A stretch of DNA of 42,752 nucleotides from a virus. Made by a program: the position numbers and the translations under genes. Numbering within the stretch: position 1 is the stretch's first letter; each line of letters begins with the position of its first letter. Under the pieces are notes generated by a model, which was not told where the DNA came from, did not search any database, and worked only from the letters and a program-made list of their open reading frames with translations. Location of the stretch: the IMG/VR virus record IMGVR_UViG_3300017719_000031, positions 1 to 42,752 of that record; one strand, given 5' to 3'. Shown piece by piece: positions 29,401 to 34,448 of the stretch.

Positions 29401-30498
29401 AGAATTAAAAAACTTCCCCTCCTTTCTATACTTGGAACAGCGACAGAGCAGTACACAACAAAGTATCTTTTAAAGTCTCAAGGTATTGATTACAAGACAG
29501 ATGATAAAGCTATAAAAAAGTCCATAGAGATGTCTGCACCATTAGACGTACTCGGACCTGTTATGGGGGACGAGTCGGTAGGTCAGGCTCTTGGAGGTAT
29601 TGTAAAAAGAAATCCACTTGCTTCAGCTTGGTTGACATACACATACAATGAGGATACATTTACAGGAGATAAGGTTTTTTATGAGCCTAAAGATAAAAAG
29701 ATAAAGCCGTATGCAGAAGGCCTTTACGATAACAGAGTAAATGATATATACAAGGTGGTTGCACCTGCACTTGACATGTCTCCAAAGAGAGCTCAGGCTG
29801 CCGTAGAGAAAATTGTAACAAGTGAAAGCACAAACCCAAGTATATCTATATTTTATGCTCTTACAAACGGATTATTTGATACAGAGGCAGATGCATTTAA
29901 AGAAAATTCTGATACGTTTGATAATGGTATGGGACATTTCCTAGATGTGGTTAGTAAAAAAATGGTAAGGCATACGAATCCAAACCTCTTGAGATACAAA
30001 AACAAAGATAGATTAGAAGATCTTGAGAAAAGTATAGATACAGATGCATATCTAACCAAGATAAAAATAAAAAAAGATATCAATAAAAATGTAGACTCAG
30101 AGGTACTTAGAAATGGAGACTACAATAGTAAAGAATATAAAAAAGAATTAAAAAAACTTGAAGATATACTTGACAAGAACGATGTCAATACAAAGGACAG
30201 ACCTTACTACGGTTCATACACCGTTAGAAAAGATTTAAAAGGTCAGGAGATGTTTAAGGAAATGACAGATATAATTTACGAAAGATCCCCTAAGATGATG
30301 GCTGCAAGACTATACTCAAGGTATGGAGACAGCTTAGATGATCAAGAATTAAAAGAACTATCTCAGTCATTTAAGCTTGCAAAAGTAGGAAACAAAATAC
30401 TCAAAGAGGGATACCAGATATACTACAAGAAAAACTATCTTAAGAAATCTCAAGAAGAGATAGATAAGTTCGAGAAAACATTTGGTAAGATAAGGTAA
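20491..30498 (+). CDS. Giant polyvalent virion/ejection protein with two zincin-like motifs
   Basis: This 3335-residue protein fills a quarter of the window. The N-terminus has two short poly-Thr tracts (about residues 35-60) and long charged helices. Hydrophobic patches at about 697-730, 790-826 and 966-991 could insert into a membrane. An acidic linker (about 1110-1190) leads to a cassette of separate domains. One carries VHDFFGHSERGNGFG (about 1338-1352), one a zinc-protease motif HEVFH (1525-1529), one WFWVADQMGRG and GPSYALDP (about 1715-1755), and one HEIQHAVSDLAGFPMGGSA (2207 on), which resembles large polyvalent protein domain LPD23. A C-terminal domain has LPYFNAAMQGLRRP (about 2876-2889), typical of LPD38. 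It is probably injected with DNA, delivering enzymes early. The stop adjoins the convergent operon's stop. Confidence 0.75.
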   Translation: MAEDNPIEGLDPNQSAFEPMLDMMNQETPEDLSRTTTTTTLYISGDQTQIDQPRVSTTTTMAPVETLDIVSQFRQSNPEVKLGDVNKVIPNASYEERMQLLFDYPDQFGADIEYNNKINSYVTQLKDQGYKDDQILSYLEQQKEGKKSDLMTNFPDLFDVKSIKRKDNIIKALESDKISYSKLLKFGSESKLKNEYPEFANLIDQKKKNEKIQKEIKAKNKKIDANIEAEKQAIERQLETGKNFIGQDMSPIDQEAARKRLREIEGEQTLADLDAGDPFQGDTSRADIGKISYKRKPVTGFEFERINEFNVEPIVKDYRFVDQDQVKQELELLNQLNINIRATGGKSLSDEQIREVYVDGTKPFNENYKDYDDKLWKTVSGIVSTQPVVDLNDEFFERHDTTREEFINKRKLILSSGLFNTQKLGDTYYTEEEFQAMYNRASEKLINKYGSTIGTYEKITGTNLRENPEQFYDEARKSSSLYMSDIDEDIVIGDSEQTSKNLRERFGFLPYGSRDESQNYLETEGFRFSYDGDNLVIQSTITPEGKNTPELLNGIEINMNGSDPSAKIKNFMSKAIVTDEIRDVINEYSRGEGRFQEEFDNPMRASIDFSNYILSKPYVFGDANGFATDGYGQGFLFGLIPMGPDNKSKFMRNMSVINTQVNALKAKDPISNQYLINNLNKNIQYAQYVEDQKAPELTSLTLAAAAGLTETISGITEGVVDLIIDIPFAPVSNTLSEDEVNMLKESGLEEYQILDIQNKRIKDEVEYGIDEWINNTTAVTDKSIADAGLTYELIKTMIHSISTGAIVGFNPSLVPVAFGLQTTARVENELKDSGLSNFEKRVISWPMATFEGILENFGLQTALSPGKSMLFKWVANKALKGLPKNASLHAIEASMKYTMKGLGTRTMLGILEGGSFEALTEVGQEAVEFTEKNTVNMLLGKDVFKNMPDITTEKGANQFLNQLGKAALLGGLSGGGISAIGGTTNLLVNGFKLKGLNKSFENQYDVITSEEGRAIALSQINLAYQSKQITKEEANARIKAMNDAYPLMMEIPAELSSGQKRQAYDLMLERKALEAEVKDKDKNLVVKQTERIAEINNQLQQISKTDAVQEQETKEEVLPDEQSEMGLQDVGQGDTQGEEASKVQQELDLQEVTVTGKKPTEVQQEQLVESVDDQGRSAKPGARLFNDPNPETSDISAKYKKEKGIETTAGEKITELDTNKSMEIADAYEAMENNPNDPEVKEAYESLAKETIDQYKAMTDAGYEIEIYEGKGEPYANSQEMIDDLINNKHMYIFSTEQGYGEAGITDQQRQENAMLAETEFVDKNGKPLLINDLFRGVHDFFGHSERGNGFGAKGEENAWDVHARMFTDKARRAMTAETRGQNSWVNFGPQMRDSNGNLLKKGDPGHKSARERDFAPQKIGLLPEQYSEITDTPTTEVTKEVVEDITPEVAENIKNIEKQVDNAKKAISKIIPGVEIITHKDEDSYRKATGETDSKEQTSRGEYNPKTKKIHINLSKANNRTVAHEVFHAILLDKVKTNKATRDFTERMIKSLLKSDQLENIKITYRGEEITLAEYLEKFASNYDENIQSEEKLAELVGILAENYGQLSKTNKSLIKRFLDRLAKMFGLKPFTDNEVVDVLNAIAGKVAFGQEISEIDVKVISEGASTFIAEPTTIEPRKSIGKKVVASNKPSELSFVTKKDLIDIESLVKEIADKKQKVWFWVADQMGRGMYSDVVVDGQHFLDAGPSYALDPVNKSKDIIWATGKDQSEIEKLIDKSDFIFIISGSPISSKLFNKKNIDILEKRIGDYSKFKKDLLKSKPTKPIKDILNKHNSWKSLKESPDRKKLLIAFENQKDKNTETKKVLGKYNAFIDFNSLRDGFYKENDFKMNEVMLVLKPTAYGGKSNHSTYENDILGEVIGVPDTKVDSFDLMPEAVRKKYSETLGASQKAQVVAPYGIGVKEIESPAKRKQIVIGENANLKQNVKDFLLQANEMESKGQSREEIRLLTGWERGADNKWGYELNDVIDIDVKNIKTDKVYNIEEIVSFPSLFDAYGDAKKLKIKFINNSLKSGMAAYLPKRGLIEVNLSKIGLSEYIEGMMAQSRLSKDDKVLNAAVLDARLLKKENELESKNVRRNSDTWIKETESVYPSSQRIINKKLIDEYKNKNNVSAIEYFNDIKSIQSLIDKRTDIDTAKGLDELNSKVLHEIQHAVSDLAGFPMGGSAQTITKTFTSKEKNEYNDIVKNIIETKKLLEEGKATQKQLDDAKHEEAEYRYKKYDELAGETMSRNVEKRRKLSPQERREKTLESTMDVDIKDQKLLYEDEKNISIKEKKVESKQKPKEKKGLLGIFRKRKQKDDGPVEPKIDIRNLKKKSDKKIKETNKGKGPILRRLRRGLFDRQNDIKRVIKDFVPNPKKVSKIINRIVTKAGASGYANELFTQQDKKIFGKLKADQIENLELIIYARRIVAINENRRDRGMNPYKGMDGLDEQAALQNLEKFEQDLGKKEFDALSERADEYFEAFKNNLKMLRDSGRITEEIYENLKDVEYSPIKTLKYIIPQDTMTDEDINNAVSTLGVNKKDIMKLSDMNENEILFDARFLLMMNTNIVVRRSFENEMLNEFAQGYESIDKAGKEALSDFIIEGPVKKVPPGFRKVEYFQDGVKKEMVMKEDYARQLLDIKNQNNFLKGLGKISGANILRFFATGGNPLFIVGNTAVDFANIAFFSDVYSSIKPLATVQLAYDFVKNFLRKTGNTNNYNKIKMEFMEHGGAMDFLSTDGLRMVQDMKLKNRILNKAQKGLAAYARFMSYVGETGEMSFRLAVYERVKKAEIKKFEKENDRSPNQQEMEDIMFEAAAQSRETIDFSQGGTWVKQMDQALPYFNAAMQGLRRPLDFARKNPVGFTSNVVQYAVMAAGMTATSLGTLLRAIGDDEEEKKKVQDTLDSVSMYEKANYHIIFTGNKDKDGNYQYVRIKKLPLLSILGTATEQYTTKYLLKSQGIDYKTDDKAIKKSIEMSAPLDVLGPVMGDESVGQALGGIVKRNPLASAWLTYTYNEDTFTGDKVFYEPKDKKIKPYAEGLYDNRVNDIYKVVAPALDMSPKRAQAAVEKIVTSESTNPSISIFYALTNGLFDTEADAFKENSDTFDNGMGHFLDVVSKKMVRHTNPNLLRYKNKDRLEDLEKSIDTDAYLTKIKIKKDINKNVDSEVLRNGDYNSKEYKKELKKLEDILDKNDVNTKDRPYYGSYTVRKDLKGQEMFKEMTDIIYERSPKMMAARLYSRYGDSLDDQELKELSQSFKLAKVGNKILKEGYQIYYKKNYLKKSQEEIDKFEKTFGKIR
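20593..20670 (+). repeat. Two short ACN (poly-Thr) tracts in giant protein N-terminus
   Basis: Six ACN codons at 20593-20610 and four at 20659-20670 encode threonine runs. Together with the tracts in the modular tail gene they give five similar microsatellites in two late genes. Confidence 0.8.
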
Positions 30499-31608
30499 CT
30501 AGAAAAGGTGAGTAAGCCTAGCGACCTGACCATGCTCAGGGCTATGAATGAAGGCTTCCACCGCCTGTGGGGCGTGCTGAAATCCTTTTCTGTGATGCCA
30601 TGAGTCACTGCCCGAAGGGCTTCTAAGCGTTTCTATACAGACAGAAAATACATCCTTAGATGTCTTGTGATGTATGTGATGCCCATAAATATACCTGTGC
30701 TTGCAATCGTTCCAGTTCTCTGACGCCTCGTGTGCCATAAGCATCGGAAGGTCCTGAGACTTGGCACCGTCCATGTGTGTGCTTCCAATAAGATTCTTCC
30801 CATAGACCGTGTACTTCCTGTGAGACATGTCGTTATCAAACGTAATGTTCTTAGACTTACGGAACCATGCCTCGATACACTGAAGCAGCATGAAGCCACT
30901 CATATAGTCATGGTTACTTGGGTTGTAAACCACCTCGACATCAGCGACAGACATCAAGGTCTCGATGATATCTACAAGCAATCTCTTGGCCGTCACAAAG
31001 TTCTCGTACCACATACCATCGGTATCCTGTGGGGTTTGAGAGGTCGTCTGCCGCCTGGGATTGTCGGTGTGAAGGACGTCGTTACCAGCTATGAATATTA
31101 TCTTGTCTATGTTCCATGACTCAGACTTAGATAGGATACCCTCAAGTCCCTCCTTAACCCTCTGTACAGCGATCTGACTGTTATACTCCTCTCCAGTCTC
31201 GAAAGACGAGCAAAGCTTTCCTATATGTATATCGGCAGGATCAAAGACAAGGCAGTGAGGATCCTTTGTCCTCTTCCTCTTGATCTTTTTGTACTTAGGG
31301 CTCCATGTGGATATCTCCTCCGTAAGTTCAGATATAAATGACTCTGGGTCAAACTCATCCTTACCTGACACATTTATGGAGTAATGCTTGCCCTTGTACC
31401 AGTAGTGCTTAACCTTATCTGGATCTATACCAACAGCCTCGCATTCGTCATCGATGGCTCTGTTTTTTATAATCTTTAACACCTGCATCCTGACGGCATC
31501 AGGATTTGAATCAAGCTCAAACTCTTTTATTATAGTCCTAGATATCTGTGCTTTGTTTCTAATATTATTGTCATACAATTCAAGTACTCTGTTACGGTAA
31601 GCTTTCAT
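30499..31608 (-). CDS. Calcineurin-like metallophosphoesterase with N-terminal helical domain (SbcD/Mre11-type)
   Basis: This 369-residue protein has all core motifs of binuclear metallophosphoesterases: DIHIGK (Asp126, His128), GNDVLH (176-181, Asp178), NPSNHD (230-235) and GHHIH (310-314). Residues 1-60 form a helical, possibly DNA-binding region (VLELYDNN...KAQISRTI...NPDAVRMQVLKII). Such proteins in phages are usually annotated as DNA repair exonucleases. It is the last gene of the leftward early operon, so it probably acts in DNA processing or host genome breakdown. The upstream 55-codon gene overlaps its start by 17 bases. RNA or nucleotide substrates cannot be excluded. Confidence 0.8.
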   Translation of the reverse strand: MKAYRNRVLELYDNNIRNKAQISRTIIKEFELDSNPDAVRMQVLKIIKNRAIDDECEAVGIDPDKVKHYWYKGKHYSINVSGKDEFDPESFISELTEEISTWSPKYKKIKRKRTKDPHCLVFDPADIHIGKLCSSFETGEEYNSQIAVQRVKEGLEGILSKSESWNIDKIIFIAGNDVLHTDNPRRQTTSQTPQDTDGMWYENFVTAKRLLVDIIETLMSVADVEVVYNPSNHDYMSGFMLLQCIEAWFRKSKNITFDNDMSHRKYTVYGKNLIGSTHMDGAKSQDLPMLMAHEASENWNDCKHRYIYGHHIHHKTSKDVFSVCIETLRSPSGSDSWHHRKGFQHAPQAVEAFIHSPEHGQVARLTHLF

Positions 31609-31759
31609 GTGATTTTTGTATATCTTTGAGAATTTTTATTAAATTTTGAATACTGTCTTTCAACTCACTATTATCCTCATCCATCAACGCCTCATATATA
31701 GAATCGGTCATGCTATTGATCTCAGACATCACAGCGTTGACATAGTTTACATGACTCAT
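31592..31759 (-). CDS. Small acidic helical protein, 55 residues, unknown
   Basis: This short gene fills the gap between the 82-codon gene and the phosphoesterase, and its end overlaps the phosphoesterase start by 17 bases. It starts MSHVNYVNAVMSEINSM and continues with Asp/Glu-rich, amphipathic helix (SIYEALMDEDNSELKDSI) then ILKDIQKSHESLP. There is no membrane segment or catalytic motif. The overlap and lack of any other gene in the gap favour it being real. Function is unknown. Confidence 0.6.
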   Translation of the reverse strand: MSHVNYVNAVMSEINSMTDSIYEALMDEDNSELKDSIQNLIKILKDIQKSHESLP

Positions 31760-31778
31760 AATCGTAAATATATGTATT

Positions 31779-32027
31779 TTATATGTCGTAGCAAAGCCCT
31801 GACAGGTATTTCTTGTTACACATTGAGTACTTAACAGTGTACTTGTGAATATCTTCGCTTTTAATAAACCTACTTATAAACCTTTCATTTAGAGGATTTA
31901 ATGAGTCGTCAAGTGCCAAAGGTATCTTCGTTATTGTCTTATTTATTTTACGAAGACGGGACCTCATAGATATAGGTCTAGCCTCTAAAGTTATGTCTAC
32001 ACAATAGACCCCTCTAGTATCTTTCAT
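31779..32027 (-). CDS. Small basic protein, 82 residues, unknown
   Basis: I do not recognise this protein. It begins MKDTRGVYCVDITLEARPIS, is basic in the first half (RSRLRKINKTITK), and has a helical second half with LNERFISRFIKSEDIHKYT and a cysteine near the end (MCNKKYLSGLCYDI). It overlaps the upstream DnaA-like gene by 14 bases, consistent with one operon. A nucleic acid-binding helper role is possible from charge and context only. Confidence 0.6.
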   Translation of the reverse strand: MKDTRGVYCVDITLEARPISMRSRLRKINKTITKIPLALDDSLNPLNERFISRFIKSEDIHKYTVKYSMCNKKYLSGLCYDI

Positions 32028-32382
32028 TTTGAATCCTCCTCTTTATAACGTTTAGCATGCTCATATCATTGCATCTTATTATATCGTCCATGATGTCTCT
32101 CTTTTCAGGTATGTACTTTTCATAGTAATCTAGAAAAACCTTGTAGTCCTGAACGTCTTCCAGAAACAAAGGATCATCGATTTCACTCCAATGCAGATAG
32201 TTTTTTATTGAGTGTATTACAGTAGCATGATTACGATTAAAAAGCTTTCCTATATAGTTAAGTGGGTACTTCTGCTCTCGCAGTATGGCACATAAAAACG
32301 CTCTCTTATGTATCTTCTCTCTACCCCTGTCTTTGGTAGCTAGATTATCCCTCTCGATGACGTGCAAAATTTTATCTATCAT
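32014..32382 (-). CDS. DnaA domain IV-like DNA-binding protein
   Basis: This 122-residue protein matches the C-terminal DNA-binding domain of the replication initiator DnaA. A helix with KRAFLCAILREQKYPLNYIG leads to the signature turn-helix NRNHATVIHSIKNYL (about residues 49-63), the counterpart of the DnaA-box-contacting motif (xDHxTVxxAxxKI). The AAA+ part of DnaA is absent. The remaining C-terminal half is charged, with YDYYEKYIPEKRDIMDD-like acidic/basic helices. It is flanked by nuclease and helicase genes in the replication block. It may recognise DnaA-box-like sites in the phage origin or compete with host DnaA. Confidence 0.75.
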   Translation of the reverse strand: MIDKILHVIERDNLATKDRGREKIHKRAFLCAILREQKYPLNYIGKLFNRNHATVIHSIKNYLHWSEIDDPLFLEDVQDYKVFLDYYEKYIPEKRDIMDDIIRCNDMSMLNVIKRRIQNERY

Positions 32383-32575
32383 CTTCTTCGTTTTTTAATT
32401 GCTTCATGTTATTAAAGTCTCTACTAAGCTCTACCCTATACTTAATCATAGTCTCAGGATCTATCCATATCTCGGACATACCATTCTTAAATGTTTCATG
32501 AAGCTCTAACCTGTCCATCATAGCATTTTTTTGATTCTCTCTGTACTGTGCAAATATTTGATTGTCTATACTCAT
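32372..32575 (-). CDS. Small protein, 67 residues, unknown
   Basis: This protein begins MSIDNQIFAQYRENQKNAMMD and is mostly helical and charged, with one Ile/Trp-containing segment (SEIWIDPETMIKYRVELS). The start lies behind a conserved A-rich leader (aaaaacaaataaa) also found before the DUF3127 gene. It overlaps both neighbours by 11 and 4 bases. I cannot assign a function. Confidence 0.6.
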   Translation of the reverse strand: MSIDNQIFAQYRENQKNAMMDRLELHETFKNGMSEIWIDPETMIKYRVELSRDFNNMKQLKNEEDDR

Positions 32576-32814
32576 TTTATTTGTTTTTGATTTTTAATTA
32601 AAATTCTTATCTCACCTCCCAGATCTGCATCATTGGGATGCATCTTACATAGTTCTTCTATCTCTGTGACTTTATTTTTCATAATCTTATCCATCTTATC
32701 TTTATGAATATTAGATTGCCTTACAAGAAGCGGTGATGATTCTTTACGAACATCGTGTTTAAACACACTGTCTTTTACCTGTCTCAATTCATTTAATTTC
32801 TCCATCATATACAT
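32572..32814 (-). CDS. Small charged protein, 80 residues, unknown
   Basis: This Lys/Glu-rich protein has two likely helices (LNELRQVKDSVFKHDVRKES and KDKMDKIMKNKVTEIEELCK) and ends GGEIRILIKNQKQIK. The long start MYMMEKL at 32814 overlaps the VRR-NUC gene by 26 bases; an internal start (MEKL) at 32805 is also possible. Downstream it overlaps the next gene by four bases. No motif is recognised. Confidence 0.6.
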   Translation of the reverse strand: MYMMEKLNELRQVKDSVFKHDVRKESSPLLVRQSNIHKDKMDKIMKNKVTEIEELCKMHPNDADLGGEIRILIKNQKQIK

Positions 32815-33037
32815 ATACTTTTATTCCGTGTTTTTTTAATTCTTTAATTCTATATTCCTGAAGAGGCCTAGGCTTCTTACCAGGACGTTTGACCTCATAG
32901 AACTCAGCGTCCGAGTCCTTAGGTATTGCAATAAGATCAGGTATCCCTGGCTTATTGGTGACGGACAGCTTTACAACGTAATAGCCATCCGACTCCAACT
33001 GCTTTATCAACTTAGCCTGTATCTTTTGTTCAGTCAT
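32789..33037 (-). CDS. VRR-NUC domain nuclease
   Basis: This 82-residue protein is a stand-alone VRR-NUC nuclease of the PD-(D/E)XK superfamily. The key residues are visible: an N-terminal Glu/Gln/Lys helix (TEQKIQAKLIKQLES), GIPDLIAI with Asp34, FYEVKRPGKK with Glu48 and Lys50, and the following Gln60 in PLQEYRIKEL. Phage VRR-NUC proteins of this size are thought to resolve Holliday junctions or other branched DNA. Its place next to the SF2 helicase in the replication block fits a role in recombination or packaging preparation. Confidence 0.9.
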   Translation of the reverse strand: MTEQKIQAKLIKQLESDGYYVVKLSVTNKPGIPDLIAIPKDSDAEFYEVKRPGKKPRPLQEYRIKELKKHGIKVYVYDGEIK

Positions 33038-33052
33038 ATAAGTAGTTATATG

Positions 33053-33226
33053 TTATTCACAATCATCAAAGTCTAACTCTAATTGATTTATTAACTTTTC
33101 CTCATACAGCTCAATGCTAGACCTTACGGTTGACTTGTCATTGTTAAGCTTGCATAGTTTAATGTTTATACCTGCAAGCTTTTCTTTAAGGCTGATAAGC
33201 CTATCCTCAATCTCTTCTCTTGTCAT
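33053..33226 (-). CDS. Small coiled-coil protein, 57 residues, unknown
   Basis: This short gene lies in the gap between the helicase and VRR-NUC genes and overlaps the helicase end by 20 bases. The product begins MTREEIEDRLISLKEKLAGI, continues as one amphipathic, probably coiled-coil helix and ends in an acidic tail (ELDFDDCE). It has no membrane segment. The good start position and absence of competing genes favour it being real. A possible role is as a small partner of the helicase or nuclease, but only the location says so. Confidence 0.65.
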   Translation of the reverse strand: MTREEIEDRLISLKEKLAGINIKLCKLNNDKSTVRSSIELYEEKLINQLELDFDDCE

Positions 33227-34445
33227 AATCCTTTTTAAATATGTTAACAGTATAGCTCTTCTTCTTCTTGACTGCGGTGTATATCTTGTCCTCTATACCA
33301 CCCTCACTAAATATCCAGTACACTTTGTTGAATGTCCTCTCCATAGTTGTCATCCTATCCCTAGCCTGCCAGTAGCTTACGGCAGAGAAGTCTATGTTGT
33401 AGAAGACAAGGTGTGCTGCATTACGTAGCGATATACCCTCACGCCCAGACACGATCTGTAGGGCGATTGACCTGTCAGTTGAGTTAAACTCATCTAGGTC
33501 TGTAGTGAGGCTATCACCGAATACAGACTGAAGCAGCTTCAACTCCTCTTTAAACTTGTAGAATATACCGATCTTACTTCCCTTAAATCTATCCCTAACA
33601 AATATAGCCTTTGTTCTGTCAATAGCCATGCTATTCCCAGATTCAAACTTAACGGTTCCGCTATACAACTGGTGTAGCTTCTGCATCAACTTAGCAGGGG
33701 TATCACCAAGTATTACCTCCTCCTTACCCTCCACAACAAGATCCTTTGACAGTGTGTCGCATACCTGATACGTCCTGTCCTGCATCTTTACATAGAGGAT
33801 CTCCTCCTCTATGTCTGTAGAGAATCCAGCCTCCTTTTGAGTAAAGGAAATGACGTAAGGTGCAACAGCACCCATTATCTTGTCCTCGATACCACGAGAG
33901 TAGTCATTGACCATAAAACTGTTTATCTTTCTCTGCCATACATTCACATAGTCATGAGACCATGCATAGAAGTTTTTATATGACCTGAACGGATTGTCAG
34001 GATGCACATAGAACTGATGGTATATCTGACTGTATGACTCTGGAGTCAGCGTGCCAGTCATGAGTATAAGCTTGGCATTGTTTATGGACAACATTTTTCT
34101 TATCTGACGTGTCCTTATGCTTGGCTTAGGGAATGCAGACATGGTGTGTGACTCATCGCACACAACCACGTCAAACATCACATCCTCAATCTTATGTATA
34201 GACTCATAATTTATTATAGTTATATCAAACCCTGGATCCATCGTGTCGTAGTCAGACTGTATTGATGATATGGCCTTCTTCTTTGTCAAGAACAAAACCT
34301 TGGTAGCCCCAGCAAGCCTACATATCTCTAAGGATGTGAAGGTCTTACCGAGGCGTACCTCCATCGCAAGGCAAACCATATTAAGCCTGTTCAGTATGTC
34401 GACGCCCCTCTTGGATATGTCAACCTGATAGTCACGTAGTCTCAT
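33207..34445 (-). CDS. SF2 (SNF2/DEAD-like) helicase
   Basis: This 412-residue ATPase starts with a Q-motif-like RDYQ (residues 4-7). Motif I is MEVRLGKT (28-35), an unusual but workable Walker A with R in place of a glycine. Motif II is DESH (97-100), motif III is MTGTLTP (129-135), and motif VI lies near residues 375-390 (YWQARDRMTT). It resembles the small SNF2-type helicases common in phages, which are thought to remodel DNA at replication forks or recombination intermediates. It starts three bases after the primase-helicase stop, so the two genes are co-transcribed. Confidence 0.87.
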   Translation of the reverse strand: MRLRDYQVDISKRGVDILNRLNMVCLAMEVRLGKTFTSLEICRLAGATKVLFLTKKKAISSIQSDYDTMDPGFDITIINYESIHKIEDVMFDVVVCDESHTMSAFPKPSIRTRQIRKMLSINNAKLILMTGTLTPESYSQIYHQFYVHPDNPFRSYKNFYAWSHDYVNVWQRKINSFMVNDYSRGIEDKIMGAVAPYVISFTQKEAGFSTDIEEEILYVKMQDRTYQVCDTLSKDLVVEGKEEVILGDTPAKLMQKLHQLYSGTVKFESGNSMAIDRTKAIFVRDRFKGSKIGIFYKFKEELKLLQSVFGDSLTTDLDEFNSTDRSIALQIVSGREGISLRNAAHLVFYNIDFSAVSYWQARDRMTTMERTFNKVYWIFSEGGIEDKIYTAVKKKKSYTVNIFKKDYDKRRD

Positions 34446-34448
34446 ATC

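Noticed and set aside
20491-30498. Virion RNA polymerase as found in larger crAss-like phages
   Set aside because: No DFDGD-type catalytic motif or other polymerase signature can be seen in the giant protein.
30730-31119. Plus-strand open frame of 129 codons within the phosphoesterase gene
   Set aside because: All phosphoesterase motifs are read from the minus strand; the plus frame is a chance result of the codon pattern.
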